Positions 1 to 10,142 of a stretch of DNA of 47,337 nt are shown here, piece by piece. This DNA comes from Rhizobacter sp. Its GTDB lineage: Bacteria > Pseudomonadota > Gammaproteobacteria > Burkholderiales > Burkholderiaceae_C. Positions within the stretch are counted from its first letter, which is position 1; every line of letters starts with the position of its first letter. Position numbers and translations under genes: made by a program. Where the stretch lies: assembly GCA_023954175.1 (NCBI GenBank), contig JAMLIM010000023.1, positions 1-47,337 on the forward strand, given 5' to 3'. Under the pieces are notes generated by a model. It saw only the letters and a list, made by a program, of their open reading frames with translations. It did not search any database and was not told the origin of the DNA.

Positions 1-187
1 CGTGCCGCAAGGCTTCAGAGCAGACCCGGCAGGGTGCCGACGCTGCGCCGTTGCATGGCGCGCGCGGCCGGGTGCGAAGGTCCGGTGCGCGGGCTGCTCG
101 TTGATATCTGATGCAAGGCATATTTCGAAAGTGGCATAGCCGCTACGCGTGGCAGCACTTGGCCGAGCCGGAGTTGCCTGAACACCA
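1..187. other. Left edge, no supported gene
   Basis: This stretch lies downstream of the stop of the minus-strand Mrr-like gene. I see no convincing coding frame, RNA gene or repeat. The only open frames are short and read antisense through the 3' end of the neighbouring gene. Confidence 0.4.
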
Positions 188-1153
188 TCACGCTCGTCCG
201 GTTCTGACCGAACCGCACCCGCTGCCAACTGCCCCGCGCATGGGCATCGTTGTCTTGCACTTCGGGTAGCTCTCGCAGCCCCAGAAAGCCACACCGCCTT
301 TGCGCGGCGTGCGCTCGACCATCTTGGTCCCGCAGTTGACGCAGGTTGGCCGCCAGTAGTCGCCGTCAAGGGCAATAGCCAACAGCGCTTGCTGTTGCTC
401 CTCGGTTCGCTGCGCGATAAGTGCGAGAAGTGCCTCCACATCGAGCAGATTGACGCCATTTGCTTTCGCGAATTTGATCGCATCGTCGGTGAACGTCGAA
501 GTCGTGGCGAACTGCCCCCGCGAGACTCCTTTTGCCGCCATCACGCCTCGCAGCTCGCGTACCTTGTCAACGCCGACCCGCTTGCCTTGCCAATGCTTGC
601 ATTGGACAACGCTCACTGGCGCACCAGGGTTGCTGCGCGAGTACAGCCAGATGTCGATGCCCTCGTCTGCCCCGTGTGTTTGAGACTTCGTTTCGAAGCC
701 CGCCTGAGCAAACAGCGCCTCTATGAGCGCCTCAAAGCGACGCCACTCGATCACTTCAAAGACAGCAGCATTCCATGATTGGGGAACAACCTCAGGTCTT
801 GCGCTTCGGGCCTTCGACTGCACGACCATGCGCTCGAATTCGGTTGCGGTCCGATCCACCGGTGGCAGCGCCTCCTCGGGGCGGCGAAAGGGCCGCGGGT
901 GCACGTTCTTCTCGGGTCGGACAACAGCGGCGGCCTTCGGTTGTCTCCCTCGAACCTGCCACCAAAGCAGTCCGCAACCCGCGGCAAACAAGAGCCATCC
1001 GAACGTGACCATCGGCCTGAGTGCGGCGCCGAAGGGCGACTTGCCGAGAAACAGGGGAACAATCCCCAGCAGCAAGCCCAGGCCAATGAGCTTCGGAGCG
1101 AGCTCGTTCAGATTTCGTCGCTTGCTGGCCTCAGATCGTCCGCGTCGTGCCAT
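188..1153 (-). CDS. Membrane-anchored Mrr-like restriction endonuclease with C4 zinc ribbon
   Basis: A 321-residue protein. Two hydrophobic segments (about residues 20-37 and 47-66) suggest an N-terminal hairpin anchor. A basic linker follows, then an Mrr_cat-type nuclease fold at about 127-245. The PD-(D/E)xK-like catalytic residues are visible: Asp167 in GIDIWLY and Gln184-x-Lys186 in VVQCKHW. The C-terminus carries a topoisomerase-type zinc ribbon with Cys271, Cys274, Cys293 and Cys299. Mrr-family enzymes cut modified or foreign DNA; membrane-tethered members of this architecture are known, but their role is poorly defined. No methyltransferase or other defence gene lies beside it. The last 15 residues (Gly/Ser/Arg-rich) look unlike the domain and may be a recent C-terminal run-on. 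Family assignment is firm, substrate unknown. Confidence 0.85.
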   Translation of the reverse strand: MARRGRSEASKRRNLNELAPKLIGLGLLLGIVPLFLGKSPFGAALRPMVTFGWLLFAAGCGLLWWQVRGRQPKAAAVVRPEKNVHPRPFRRPEEALPPVDRTATEFERMVVQSKARSARPEVVPQSWNAAVFEVIEWRRFEALIEALFAQAGFETKSQTHGADEGIDIWLYSRSNPGAPVSVVQCKHWQGKRVGVDKVRELRGVMAAKGVSRGQFATTSTFTDDAIKFAKANGVNLLDVEALLALIAQRTEEQQQALLAIALDGDYWRPTCVNCGTKMVERTPRKGGVAFWGCESYPKCKTTMPMRGAVGSGCGSVRTGRA

Positions 1154-1267
1154 TGGTTCGCTTTCAAGTCCCGGGGCATCCTACCCAGCGACACAACGGA
1201 ACTGATCCGAAGCGACTGGAGATAGCTCGCTGACGTGAAAAGCGACCGCTCGCGGGCCGACGAATCG

Positions 1268-1996
1268 TCAAAGCAGTTGATTCGCCGCACCGTGGCAGTG
1301 CTTGTACTTCTTGCCTGATCCGCACGGGCAAGGGTCGTTGCGTCCGACCTTGCCGGCGTTGCGGATGGGCTCGCGGCGCATAGCGGCGGGGGTGCCGCCC
1401 ATCGCCGCGTCGATCCTGCGTTGCTCCAGACAGTGGGCGTGGATCTTTCGTGCAGTCGCGCCCAGGCCGGCTGCCAGCCGCTTGTGCTCTTCGAACGAGA
1501 AAGCCGCCTTCTTCAGCCGCTCCCAGCCTTCTTCCGTGCCGTACAGGATGATCGTGGACAGCCAGTCGGGATGCCCGACCGTGATCGGGAGCCACCCTGC
1601 AAGGTCGAGACTGGCGCCCTTCATGTAGCCCATGCACCATTCGTCGATGACAGGGACCGGGTCGCCTTCGCGGACGTTCTCCATCAGCAGCGGCTCGTAT
1701 TCGTCCGGCGTTTCGACAAGCGCCGCTGCCACTGCGTTCATGTGGCGCATCAACAGTCCCATGATCCGCTGTGCCTGCTCCATGCTGGAGAAGACCGGGC
1801 TGTCCTCGCCCGTTTCCGTGTCCCAGACCCATCGCATCCACTCGCTCGGCAGGATGGTCCTCGGCCCCGACACGATCGCCGCGAAGAAGCCATCGAGCAT
1901 GGAGATGTCCATCGACTCGTCGATGCCCTCGGCATCAAGCAGGAAGCGATCGAGTTCCTCGAGTTCGTCGTCTGTCAGTGGATCCTGGCTCGACAT
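1268..1996 (-). CDS. UPF0149 (YecA/YgfB) family protein with C-terminal SEC-C motif
   Basis: A 242-residue soluble protein. The N-terminal two thirds match the UPF0149/YecA family: an acidic start ([11 protein letters not shown]), a MLDGFFAAI segment, and an EWCMGYMKG block around residue 118. The C-terminus is a SEC-C zinc-binding motif, [17 protein letters not shown], with Cys-x-Cys and Cys-His ligands, as at the end of SecA. Such proteins are thought to be chaperone or ribosome-associated adaptors; the exact job is not established. It is a single gene between the Mrr-like nuclease and a tRNA, both on the same strand, with no sign of an operon. The length is normal for the family. Confidence 0.85.
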   Translation of the reverse strand: MSSQDPLTDDELEELDRFLLDAEGIDESMDISMLDGFFAAIVSGPRTILPSEWMRWVWDTETGEDSPVFSSMEQAQRIMGLLMRHMNAVAAALVETPDEYEPLLMENVREGDPVPVIDEWCMGYMKGASLDLAGWLPITVGHPDWLSTIILYGTEEGWERLKKAAFSFEEHKRLAAGLGATARKIHAHCLEQRRIDAAMGGTPAAMRREPIRNAGKVGRNDPCPCGSGKKYKHCHGAANQLL

Positions 1997-2112
1997 GGCT
2001 ATCGCTCAGCTGAAAGCAGGTGCAGCGTCGGTGATTCGTTGGTCGACTTGTTCCGATCAAGGCGTGACCGCCGCCGACCGCACCGGCGCTCCGGCCAACA
2101 TTTCGGGAGGGG

Positions 2113-2189
<77 letters not shown>

Positions 2190-2385
2190 GCTCGCGGGGA
2201 TTGTAGGCACCGGTCCCTCGCATCCGATTCGCATCCTGTGCGCCGATATACACGCGCGGTACCAGCCCGACGGTAGCGCGGCAGCCTGCCCTGCTCTCGC
2301 GCGCGCCTCGCAAATCCATCTGTCGCTGCGCGGCCGATCGCAAAGCCGTGTAACCTGCCGCCCACGGATAGCTGGAGGAACAGGC

Positions 2386-2997
2386 ATGCCGCACTACAAG
2401 TTGACGTACTTCGATTTCGACGGCGGCCGCGCCGAACCGATTCGCATCGCCTTTCATGCCGGTGGCATCGCGTTCGAGGATCACCGTCTCTCGTTCCCAG
2501 AGTTCGGCGCGTTGCGCGACAAGCTGCGCTTCAAGGCGGTGCCCGTGCTCGAGATCGACGGTTCGATCGTCACGCAGTCCAACGCGATGTGCCGCCATGT
2601 CGGCAGGCTTTCGGGCCTGTACCCCGAGGACGCGATGCAGGCCCTGTATTGCGACGAGGTGCTGGACGCGGTGGAGGACATCTCGCACCACATGGGCGCC
2701 ACCTTCGGCCTGAAGGATGAGGCGCTGAAGATCGCGCGCGAGCAGTTGGTGAAGGGCCCGTTGTCGACCTTCATCAAGGGGGCGGATGAGCTGCTTGCGC
2801 GCGGTGGCGGCAGCTACTTCGCCGACGGGCGAATGACGGTCGCCGACCTCAAGGTCTTCGTGCAGACCCGCTGGCTGGCCAGGGGCACGCTCGATCACGT
2901 TCCGACCGATCTGGTCGACCGTCTGGCGCCGGCACTGGCCGAGCACCAGGACCGCATCGCCAAGGACCCGCGCGTCGTCGCCTACTACGCGCGTTGA
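2386..2997 (+). CDS. Glutathione S-transferase family protein (sigma/mu-like)
   Basis: A 203-residue GST. The N-terminal thioredoxin-like domain has the sigma/alpha/mu-type signature: Tyr8 in LTYFDFDGGRAEPIR as the likely catalytic tyrosine, then the cis-Pro AVPVLE and the glutathione-binding VTQSNAM (Gln-Ser). The helical C-terminal domain holds the N-capping region FADGRMTVADLKVF. It conjugates or peroxidatically reduces substrates with glutathione; the substrate is unknown. The start ATG has a good ribosome site (GGAGG about 2371-2375). It is followed 40 bp later by fumC on the same strand, so the two may be co-transcribed. Substrate classes cannot be told from sequence. Confidence 0.88.
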   Translation: MPHYKLTYFDFDGGRAEPIRIAFHAGGIAFEDHRLSFPEFGALRDKLRFKAVPVLEIDGSIVTQSNAMCRHVGRLSGLYPEDAMQALYCDEVLDAVEDISHHMGATFGLKDEALKIAREQLVKGPLSTFIKGADELLARGGGSYFADGRMTVADLKVFVQTRWLARGTLDHVPTDLVDRLAPALAEHQDRIAKDPRVVAYYAR

Positions 2998-3037
2998 TGT
3001 GCACTGAGATGGCTTGCGGGCATCGACGGAAGCTGCC

Positions 3038-4450
3038 ATGACGGCGACGCGCACAGAGCACGACACGTTTGGCGACATGGGCGTTCCCGCCGATCGCCTG
3101 TGGGGCGCGCAGACGCAGCGCTCGCTGCAGCACTTCGCGATCTCGACCGAACGCATGCCGCATGAGCTGTTGCGCGCGCTCGCCCGCGTCAAGCGCTGCG
3201 CGGCCGAGGTGAACGCCGGGCTCGGTCTGCTCGATGCGGCCAAGGCGGCTGCGATCGTCACCGCGGCGGACGAGGTGCTGGCTGGCCGCCACGACGACGA
3301 GTTCCCGCTCTCGGTCTGGCAGACCGGATCGGGCACGCAGACCAACATGAACATGAACGAGGTGCTCGCCAATCGCGCCTCGCAGTTGTTGGGCGGCGCG
3401 ATCGGGATGGATCGGCTCGTGCATCCGAACGACGACGTGAACCGCGGCCAGTCGTCGAACGACGTTTTCCCGACCGCGATGAGCGTCGCCGCCGTGCTCG
3501 CGATCGAGACGGCGCTGCAGCCCGCGCTCGCCGCACTGCGCGAGACGCTTGCAGCGAAGGCAGCCGCGTTCGCCGACATCGTGAAAATCGGCCGCACGCA
3601 CCTGCAGGACGCAACGCCGCTCACGCTCGGGCAAGAGGTCTCGGGCTGGGTCGCGCAGCTCGACCACGGCCTCGCGCACCTCGACGCGGCACTGCCGCAC
3701 CTGCGCGAGCTGGCGCTCGGCGGGACGGCGGTCGGCACCGGGCTCAACACCCATCCCGACTTTGGCCGGCTCGTCGCCGCGGCGCTGAGCGAGGGCTGCG
3801 GCACGCCGTTCGTCAGCGCGCCCAACAAGTTCGAGGCGCTCGCCGCGCACGACGCCATCGTGCATGCGCACGGGGCGCTGAAGACGATCGCCGCGTCGCT
3901 GATGAAGATCGCGAACGACGTGCGCTGGCTCGCGTCGGGGCCACGCTCGGGGCTGGGCGAGATCCGCATTCCGGAGAACGAGCCCGGCAGCTCGATCATG
4001 CCGGGCAAGGTCAACCCGACGCAGTGCGAGGCGCTGACGATGGCCTGCACGCAGGTCTTCGGCAACGACGTCGCGATCAACATCGCAGGCGCGTCGGGCA
4101 ACTTCGAACTGAATGTCTACAAGCCGGTGCTGATCCACAACCTGCTGCAAAGCGTGCGCCTGCTGGGCGACGGTGCGCGCAGCTTCGAAGAACACTGTGC
4201 GCGCGGCATCGAGCCGGTACGCGAGCGCATCGCGGAGCTGGTGCAACGCTCGCTGATGCTCGTGACGGCGCTGAACCCGCACATCGGCTACGACAAGTCC
4301 GCGGCGATCGCGAAGGCGGCACACACCAAGGGCAGCACGCTGCGCGAGGCGGCGATCGCTTCCGGCTGGGTCAGCGCCGAACAGTTCGACGCCTGGGTGC
4401 GTGCCGAGGACATGGTCTCGCCCCATCCGCCCGACACAGCGCCGAAGTAG
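3038..4450 (+). CDS. fumC: Class II fumarate hydratase
   Basis: A 470-residue class II fumarase of the aspartase/fumarase superfamily, which interconverts fumarate and malate in the TCA cycle without an iron-sulfur cluster. Visible motifs are [13 protein letters not shown] (substrate site), [14 protein letters not shown] (A and B sites) and the superfamily signature [11 protein letters not shown] with its catalytic serine loop at about residue 310. I chose the ATG at 3038 because the family starts close to the [23 protein letters not shown] block; the frame is open from a TTG at 3014. The length is normal. It sits 40 bp downstream of the GST gene. Confidence 0.96.
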   Translation: MTATRTEHDTFGDMGVPADRLWGAQTQRSLQHFAISTERMPHELLRALARVKRCAAEVNAGLGLLDAAKAAAIVTAADEVLAGRHDDEFPLSVWQTGSGTQTNMNMNEVLANRASQLLGGAIGMDRLVHPNDDVNRGQSSNDVFPTAMSVAAVLAIETALQPALAALRETLAAKAAAFADIVKIGRTHLQDATPLTLGQEVSGWVAQLDHGLAHLDAALPHLRELALGGTAVGTGLNTHPDFGRLVAAALSEGCGTPFVSAPNKFEALAAHDAIVHAHGALKTIAASLMKIANDVRWLASGPRSGLGEIRIPENEPGSSIMPGKVNPTQCEALTMACTQVFGNDVAINIAGASGNFELNVYKPVLIHNLLQSVRLLGDGARSFEEHCARGIEPVRERIAELVQRSLMLVTALNPHIGYDKSAAIAKAAHTKGSTLREAAIASGWVSAEQFDAWVRAEDMVSPHPPDTAPK

Positions 4451-4578
4451 AACTCCGTTGCGGTGACGCCGCCTGCGCGGCATGCGCCGAAAGATCGCGT
4501 ACGGCCGCGCGCCAGATAGAACCAGAACCGGGGCTGCCGGCGTTCGCACGGGCGCGGGTAGAAGAGTCAGGTTGCATT

Positions 4579-4600
4579 TGTGTACCTTTTGTGGTACACA
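4579..4600. promoter_or_regulatory. Perfect inverted repeat, probable TA autoregulatory operator
   Basis: TGTGTACC (4579-4586), a 6-bp spacer and GGTACACA (4593-4600) form a perfect 8-bp inverted repeat, 24 bp before the toxin start. A plausible promoter overlaps it: TTGCAT at 4573-4578 and TACACA at 4595-4600, spaced 16 bp. HigA-like antitoxins usually bind such palindromes and repress their own operon, so this is the likely operator; binding is inferred. Confidence 0.6.
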
Positions 4601-4624
4601 CCATCTTGGATCCAAGGATGATCG

Positions 4625-4978
4625 ATGGCAGAGCACGCGCCACACAAGATCCCGCTCGTCTTCTATCGCAGCGACAACGGAAAAGAACCAGTCCGCGACT
4701 GGCTCAAAGGCCTGGACAGCGCAGACCGGCAGGCGGTCGGTCAGGATTTGATGCGGGCGCAGTGGCGCTGGCCCGTGGGCATGCCGCTGTGCCGCGCCAT
4801 GGGGCAGGGGCTTTGGGAGATACGCACGGACTTGCCAAGCAAGCGCATCGCACGCGTGTTGCTGTGCCTCGATGAGGGTGTGCTCGTGGCACTGCATGCA
4901 TTCATCAAGAAGACCCAGAAGACACCGGACAACGAGTTGGCATTGGCGCGCCGACGACACCTGGAGTTGAAATCATGA
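4625..4978 (+). CDS. HigB/RelE-type toxin (Gp49-like family)
   Basis: A 117-residue protein of the phage-derived Gp49-like (DUF891) group of RelE/ParE-fold toxins. Typical features are the N-terminal FYRSDNGKEPVRDWL, the central GLWEIRTDLPSKRIARVLLCL strands and the C-terminal LHAFIKKTQKTPDNELALARRR, rich in basic residues that contact RNA in relatives. It probably cleaves mRNA at the ribosome. The stop overlaps the start of the antitoxin gene by 4 bp (ATGA), the toxin-first order typical of higBA loci. The operator-like palindrome lies immediately upstream. Confidence 0.88.
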   Translation: MAEHAPHKIPLVFYRSDNGKEPVRDWLKGLDSADRQAVGQDLMRAQWRWPVGMPLCRAMGQGLWEIRTDLPSKRIARVLLCLDEGVLVALHAFIKKTQKTPDNELALARRRHLELKS

Positions 4979-5253
4979 GCAAGAAGCATCACGGCACGAG
5001 TCTCGACAGTTTCCTCGAGGAGGAAGGCATCTTCGAAGAGAGCCAGGCATTCGCGATCAAGGAAGTCGTGGTCTGGCAACTGACCGACGCGATGGAGAAG
5101 CAATCGCTGAGCAAGGCGCGCCTGGCCGCCTTGCTCAAGACCAGCCGGTCGCAGGTCGACCGGTTGCTCGACCCGACCCGCGACGTGACCCTCTCGACCC
5201 TCCAGCGCGCCGCAGCCCTGGTGGGCCGCAAGGTGCAGATTGAGTTGGTGTAG
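4975..5253 (+). CDS. HigA-type XRE/Fis-like antitoxin
   Basis: A 92-residue DNA-binding antitoxin. After an acidic N-terminal arm that probably wraps the toxin (SLDSFLEEEGIFEE), a helix-turn-helix is visible at about residues 40-75: LSKARLAALLKTSRSQVDRLL followed by LSTLQRAAALVGRKVQIEL. It should neutralise the toxin encoded just upstream and repress the operon through the inverted repeat at 4579-4600. The 4-bp overlap with the toxin gene points to coupled translation. It converges on hrcA, whose stop is 110 bp away. Confidence 0.86.
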   Translation: MSKKHHGTSLDSFLEEEGIFEESQAFAIKEVVVWQLTDAMEKQSLSKARLAALLKTSRSQVDRLLDPTRDVTLSTLQRAAALVGRKVQIELV

Positions 5254-5307
5254 AGCGATCCGTCGGTGCCTTTGACGCGTTCCTGCGGCTACCGCGCCTA
5301 GTAACGA

Positions 5308-5350
5308 CGACGGCAACGCGGCGAAGCCGCACCTGATGTCGTTGCGGTCG
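5308..5350. terminator. Possible bidirectional terminator hairpin between convergent genes
   Basis: CGACGGCAACG (5308-5318) pairs with CGTTGCGGTCG (5340-5350) with one mismatch, with a smaller hairpin (GCGGC/GCCGC) inside the loop. It lies between the convergent antitoxin gene and hrcA. There is no clear T-run on either side, so the terminator role is only suggested by position. Confidence 0.35.
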
Positions 5351-5362
5351 CAGGTCTGCGCG

Positions 5363-6382
5363 CTACTTCTGGCTCAGCGCGTTGCCGACGAGGCGCGAGG
5401 TGATGTCGACGATCTGGATCATGCGGTCGTAGGCCATGCGCGTCGGGCCGATGACGCCGAGCGTGCCGACGATCTGGCCATCGACGACATAGGGCGCGGA
5501 GACGACCGAGAGCTCCTCGAACGGCACGACCATGCTCTCGCCGCCGATGTAGATGCGCACGCCCTCGGCGCGGCTGCTGACGTCGAGCAGCCGCATCAGT
5601 TGCGTCTTGTGCTCGAAGAGGTCGAACAGCTTGCGCAGGCTGCCGAGATCGCTCGAGAAGTCCTGCACCGTCAGGAGGTTCCTCTCACCGGAGATGACGA
5701 CCTGCTCCTGGCTGTCGGCCACCGCCTCGGAGCCTGCCTGCACCGCGGCCTGCATCAGCGCCGCGATCTCGCCGCGCAGCGCGTCGACCTCGCGCTTCAG
5801 GCGCTCGCGCACCTCGTCGAGCGTGAGGCCGGCGTAGTGCGCGGTGAGGTAGTTGCTCGCCTCGACGAGCTGCGCCGGCGTGTAGTCCTGCGCGGTGACG
5901 ATGACGCGGTTCTGCACGTCGCCGTCGGGGGCGACGAGGATCACGAGCACGCGCCGCTCCGACAGCCGCATGAACTCGATGTGGTGGAAGCGGCTCGCCT
6001 TGCGCGGCGCCGTCACGACGCCGACGAAGCTCGACAGGTTCGACAGCAGTTGCGCCGCGCTCGCGATCACGCGCTGCGGCTGGTCGGGATGCAGTTGCGG
6101 CGCGGGCTGCGCCGGATCGTCGCTCAGGCTGCGCGGCTGCGCGGTGAGCATCGTGTCGACGAACAGGCGATAGCCGCGCGCAGTGGGCACGCGCCCCGCG
6201 CTGGTGTGCGGGCTTGCGATCAGGCCGAGCTCTTCGAGATCGGCCATCACGTTGCGGATCGTCGCCGGCGACAGCTCGAGGCCGCTCGCGCGCGACAGCG
6301 TGCGTGAGCCGATCGGCTGCCCGTCCGCGATGTAGCGTTCGACCAGGGTCTTCAGCAGGGTCTTGGCGCGCTCGTCGAGCAT
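5363..6382 (-). CDS. hrcA: Heat-inducible transcription repressor HrcA
   Basis: A 339-residue HrcA. The N-terminal winged helix has the family pattern [19 protein letters not shown] and [18 protein letters not shown], followed by [16 protein letters not shown]. The GAF-like dimerisation core follows, with the conserved block GLYxP-like VFGEES replaced by [13 protein letters not shown], and the C-terminal [16 protein letters not shown]. HrcA represses groE/dnaK genes by binding CIRCE. I saw no CIRCE element in its own 81-bp upstream gap. It is divergent from nadK, an arrangement common in betaproteobacteria. Confidence 0.95.
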   Translation of the reverse strand: MLDERAKTLLKTLVERYIADGQPIGSRTLSRASGLELSPATIRNVMADLEELGLIASPHTSAGRVPTARGYRLFVDTMLTAQPRSLSDDPAQPAPQLHPDQPQRVIASAAQLLSNLSSFVGVVTAPRKASRFHHIEFMRLSERRVLVILVAPDGDVQNRVIVTAQDYTPAQLVEASNYLTAHYAGLTLDEVRERLKREVDALRGEIAALMQAAVQAGSEAVADSQEQVVISGERNLLTVQDFSSDLGSLRKLFDLFEHKTQLMRLLDVSSRAEGVRIYIGGESMVVPFEELSVVSAPYVVDGQIVGTLGVIGPTRMAYDRMIQIVDITSRLVGNALSQK

Positions 6383-6463
6383 GGTTTCATTCTAGGGCGG
6401 GGGCTCGCTCAGGGCCCATTCTCGGCCTCTGGCCGCGCGGGGTGCTGTGGTGTAATCCCGCGC

Positions 6464-7336
6464 ATGCCGACCCGCTTTCGTCATGCTGCGCTCGTGGGCA
6501 AGTACCAGGCTCACGGCATCCGCGGCGTGCTCGAGGAGATTGCGCATTTCCTCGTCCGTCAGGGGCTCGAGGTCTCGCTCGAGAAGCAGACGGCGCTGTC
6601 CACCGGCATCACCGGCTACGGCGCGCTCGACCCGGCCGCACTCGGGCGCGAGTGCGATCTCGCCGTCGTGCTCGGCGGCGACGGCACGATGCTCGGCATC
6701 GCACGGCAGCTCGCGCGCTACGGCATGCCGCTCGTCGGCATCAACCAGGGGCGGCTCGGCTTCATCACCGATGTCTCGGTCGGCCAGTTCGCGGAAGTGC
6801 TCGCGCCGATGCTCGCCGGCGACTTCGAGGTCGAGCACCGCACGATGCTCGAGGGTGACGTCGTGCGCGACGACCGGACGATCTTCGAGGCGCTCGCGTT
6901 GAACGACGTCGTCGTCAGCCGCAGCCACACCGCGAGCATGATCGAGCTGCGCATCGACATCGGCGACGAGTTCATGGCCAACCTGCGCGCCGACGGTCTG
7001 ATCCTGGCGTCGCCCACGGGCTCGACGGCGTATGCGCTCTCGGCCGGCGGGCCGATCCTGCATCCGGGCATCGCCGGCTGGGTGCTCGCGCCGATCGCGC
7101 CGCACACGCTGTCGAACCGCCCGATCGTGCTGCCCGACGTGAGCGACGTCTCGATCCAGATCGTCGCCGGCCGCGACGCGAGCGTGAACTTCGACATGCA
7201 AAGCCTCGCCAGCCTGCTGCCCGGCGACCGCATCCGCGTGCGCCGCTCGCAGCACCAGGTGCACTTCCTGCACCCGCGCGGCTGGAGCTACTACGCCACG
7301 CTGCGCAAGAAGCTGCACTGGCACGAGGCGCAGTGA
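6464..7336 (+). CDS. nadK: NAD kinase
   Basis: A 290-residue ATP-NAD kinase that makes NADP in the cytosol. The GGDGT motif ([14 protein letters not shown], about residues 69-82) contains the catalytic Asp. The NAD-binding NDVVVSR and the [19 protein letters not shown] block are intact, and the ATP-side C-terminal strands end in a basic tail. Length and motifs are standard. It is the first gene of a plus-strand run, nadK-recN-rapZ, and is followed 15 bp later by recN. Confidence 0.96.
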   Translation: MPTRFRHAALVGKYQAHGIRGVLEEIAHFLVRQGLEVSLEKQTALSTGITGYGALDPAALGRECDLAVVLGGDGTMLGIARQLARYGMPLVGINQGRLGFITDVSVGQFAEVLAPMLAGDFEVEHRTMLEGDVVRDDRTIFEALALNDVVVSRSHTASMIELRIDIGDEFMANLRADGLILASPTGSTAYALSAGGPILHPGIAGWVLAPIAPHTLSNRPIVLPDVSDVSIQIVAGRDASVNFDMQSLASLLPGDRIRVRRSQHQVHFLHPRGWSYYATLRKKLHWHEAQ

Positions 7337-7351
7337 CTCACGCTTTCGACC

Positions 7352-9088
7352 ATGCTTAGGCGACTCGCGCTGCGCGACTTCGTGATCGTCGAGGCGCTCG
7401 AGTTCGAGCCCGGTGCGGGCTTCTCCGTGCTGACGGGGGAGACCGGCGCGGGCAAGTCGATCCTCGTCGACGCGCTGCAGCTCGCGCTCGGCGCCCGCGG
7501 CGACGCGGTGGTGGTGCGCGAAGGCGCGGCACGGGCCGAGATTGGCGCCGAGTTCGATTCGCCGCCCGCGCTGCTTTCGTGGCTGGACGAAGCCGGCTTC
7601 GAAGCGCAGGACACGCTGCTGCTGCGCCGCGTGATCGACGCCCAGGGCAAGAGCCGCGCCTGGATCAATGGCAGCGCGGCCACGATCGCGCAGTTGCGCG
7701 AGGCGGCCGCGCATCTGGTCGACATCCACGGCCAGCATGCGTGGCAGGGCCTGACGCGCCCCGCCGTCGTGCGCGCGCTGCTCGACGCCCACGCCGGCGC
7801 CGACACCGCGGCCGTCGCGCAGGCATGGGCCGGCTGGAAGGCGGCAGGTGCTGCCTTGCACGATGCGCGCACCAAGCAGGCGGACCTGGAGCGCGAGCGC
7901 GAACGGCTCGCCTGGCAGCTCGGCGAGATCGACAGGCTCGCGCCCGGCGACGACGAGTGGGAAGCGCTCAACACGGAGCACTCGCGGCTGTCGCACGCGC
8001 AGGCGCTGATCGACGCCGCGCAGGCGGCGCTGGCGATGATTTCCGATGCCGATTCGAACGCAGACGCCGCAGCGAACGCAGACACGCTGGCCGGCCACGC
8101 GGCCGATGCTCTCGACGAGGTCGCAGCGCACGACCCGCAACTCGGGCAGGTGGCCGAGGTGCTGCGCAGCGCGCAGGCGCTGTTGCAGGACGCGGCGCAC
8201 ACGCTGACCAGCTATCTGCATCGCACCGAGCCCGATCCGGATGAACTTGGCCGGCTCGACGAGCGCCTCGCCGCATGGGTCGGCCTCGCCCGCCGCTACC
8301 ACCGCGCGCCGCCCGAGCTGCCGGCGCTGGCACAGCAATGGCGCACGGAGTTGAAGGCGCTCGACGCGGCGACCGATCTCGACGCGCTCGACCGCGCACT
8401 CGCCGCAGCGCTCGCCGACTACCGGCGTGAGGCGAAGAAGCTGACCCAGGCGCGCCGCCGCGCCGCGCCCAAGCTCGCCGACGCGGTGACGCAGGCGCTG
8501 CAGCAGCTCGGCATGGCCGGAGGCCGCTTCGAGATCTCGCTTGCGCCGAGCGACGGCCCGCAGTCCTTCGGCGACGAATCACCCGAGTTCCTCGTCGCCG
8601 GTCATGCGGGCAGCACGCCGCGGCCGCTGGCCAAGGTCGCGTCGGGCGGCGAGCTGTCGCGCATCGCGCTTGCGATCGCGGTCACAGTCACGGCCACGAC
8701 GGGCCAGGGTGCGCCTGCGGGCGAAGCGGGCGACGCAAGGGCGGGCACCCTGATCTTCGACGAGATCGACGCCGGCATCGGCGGCGCGGTGGCCGAAGCG
8801 GTCGGCCGCCTGATGAAGCAGCTCGGCCGCGACCGCCAGGTGCTCGCGGTGACGCACCTGGCGCAGGTCGCCGCGAGCGCGGACGAACACCATGTCGTTG
8901 CGAAGACCATGCGCGACGGCGCGACGCTCAGCACGCTGCAGGCGGTCGTGGGCGAGGCGCGCGTCGCCGAGATCGCACGCATGCTCGGCGGCGAGCGGCT
9001 GTCGGGCACGAGCCTTGCACACGCGCAGGAAATGCTCGAAGGTGGCGGCGGGAAACCTAACGCGCGCAATCGACTCCAACGCCAATGA
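7352..9088 (+). CDS. recN: DNA repair protein RecN
   Basis: A 578-residue SMC-like ATPase acting in double-strand break repair. Walker A is GETGAGKSI near residue 30, the hydrolysis-related signature is [14 protein letters not shown] and Walker B is [12 protein letters not shown], followed by the H-loop [10 protein letters not shown]. The middle is helical coiled coil. An Asp/Ala/Asn-rich loop near residue 230 (about 8035-8090) is lineage-specific. The stop overlaps the start of rapZ (ATGA, 9085-9088), so the two are probably translationally coupled. Confidence 0.96.
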   Translation: MLRRLALRDFVIVEALEFEPGAGFSVLTGETGAGKSILVDALQLALGARGDAVVVREGAARAEIGAEFDSPPALLSWLDEAGFEAQDTLLLRRVIDAQGKSRAWINGSAATIAQLREAAAHLVDIHGQHAWQGLTRPAVVRALLDAHAGADTAAVAQAWAGWKAAGAALHDARTKQADLERERERLAWQLGEIDRLAPGDDEWEALNTEHSRLSHAQALIDAAQAALAMISDADSNADAAANADTLAGHAADALDEVAAHDPQLGQVAEVLRSAQALLQDAAHTLTSYLHRTEPDPDELGRLDERLAAWVGLARRYHRAPPELPALAQQWRTELKALDAATDLDALDRALAAALADYRREAKKLTQARRRAAPKLADAVTQALQQLGMAGGRFEISLAPSDGPQSFGDESPEFLVAGHAGSTPRPLAKVASGGELSRIALAIAVTVTATTGQGAPAGEAGDARAGTLIFDEIDAGIGGAVAEAVGRLMKQLGRDRQVLAVTHLAQVAASADEHHVVAKTMRDGATLSTLQAVVGEARVAEIARMLGGERLSGTSLAHAQEMLEGGGGKPNARNRLQRQ

Positions 9089-10077
9089 GTCTGCCTGCGT
9101 CGCCCGCAATGTCGCCCGCTGTGTCGCCCGCTTCATCGTCCACTGCTTCGACGAACGCAACCTCGGCCGAAGCGTCCTCGCCGCGCCAGGTCGTGCTCGT
9201 CACCGGCATCTCGGGTTCGGGCAAATCGGTGGCGCTGCATGCATTGGAGGACGCCGGCTATTTCTGCGTCGACAACCTGCCGCCCGAGCTGCTGCGCGAC
9301 TTTCTGCGCCTGGAGCACGAACGCACCGAGCGGCGCGTGGCGATCGCGGTCGACGTGCGCAGCGCCGGCTCGCTGCCGCACCTGCTGCCGCTGCTCGACG
9401 AGTTGCGCACCGAAGGCGTCGCGATCCGCGCCGTCTTCCTCGACGCCAGCACCGATGCGCTCGTGCGACGCTTCTCCGAGACGCGGCGCCGCCACCCGCT
9501 GTCGAGCGATCTGCCCGCCGCGCCGCACGCGCACCGGCGCAGCGACGACCCGCCCGACGGTCAGCGCGCATTGACCGAGGCGATCGAGCTCGAGCGCGAA
9601 CTGCTCGCCGAATTGCGCGAAGTCTCGACCGTGGTCGACACGAGCCAGCTGCGGCCGGCCCAGTTGCGCCAGTGGATCCGCGATCTGGTGCAGGCCGGCC
9701 ACACGCGCCTGACGCTCGCTTTCGAATCGTTCGCCTACAAGCACGGCGTGCCGCTCGACGCCGATCTGGTGTTCGACGTGCGGGTGCTGCCCAACCCGCA
9801 CTACATCCGCGAGCTGCGCCCGCTCACCGGGCGCAACCCGGAGATCGCGACCTACCTGCAGGCGCAGCCCGAAGTGGTCGAGATGCTGGCGCAGATCGAG
9901 AACTTCCTCAAGCACTGGCTGCCCGCGTTCGTCGAGGACCAGCGCAGCTACCTGACGGTGGCGATCGGCTGCACCGGCGGCCAGCACCGTTCGGTGTATG
10001 TTGTCGAAACGCTCGCGAAGCGCTTTGCTTCGCAGGCCGCCACGCTGATACGCCATCGCGAGCTCGATGCAAGGTGA
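9085..10077 (+). CDS. rapZ: RapZ/YvcJ family RNase adapter, nucleotide-binding protein
   Basis: A 330-residue P-loop protein. Walker A is [10 protein letters not shown] at about residues 38-47, followed by the family block [16 protein letters not shown], and a C-terminal domain with [22 protein letters not shown] and the [12 protein letters not shown] motif. In E. coli RapZ guides RNase E to GlmZ RNA; here the role may differ. Two features lengthen it: a Ser/Ala/Pro-rich N-terminal stretch of about 33 residues, which may mean that the true start is internal (an ATG at 9109 is one option), and an insertion of about 20 residues (His/Arg/Asp/Pro-rich) after RRRHPLS. The start overlapping recN is kept because of the ATGA arrangement. 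Confidence 0.92.
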   Translation: MSLPASPAMSPAVSPASSSTASTNATSAEASSPRQVVLVTGISGSGKSVALHALEDAGYFCVDNLPPELLRDFLRLEHERTERRVAIAVDVRSAGSLPHLLPLLDELRTEGVAIRAVFLDASTDALVRRFSETRRRHPLSSDLPAAPHAHRRSDDPPDGQRALTEAIELERELLAELREVSTVVDTSQLRPAQLRQWIRDLVQAGHTRLTLAFESFAYKHGVPLDADLVFDVRVLPNPHYIRELRPLTGRNPEIATYLQAQPEVVEMLAQIENFLKHWLPAFVEDQRSYLTVAIGCTGGQHRSVYVVETLAKRFASQAATLIRHRELDAR

Positions 10078-10122
10078 ATTGAAGCCCCAAGCTCACGCCG
10101 TTCGCTGCCCAATGGACCTGCA

Positions 10123-10142
10123 GGGGCCACTGCGTGGCCCTT
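10123..10142 (+). terminator. Hairpin after rapZ, possible terminator
   Basis: GGGCCAC (10124-10130), loop TGC and GTGGCCC (10134-10140) form a perfect 7-bp stem followed by only TT. It lies 46 bp after the rapZ stop. The short T-run makes a factor-independent terminator only possible. Confidence 0.4.

Noticed and set aside
2849-4960. A 703-codon minus-strand open frame over fumC and the toxin gene
   Set aside because: No family pattern, and it is antisense to well-supported genes.
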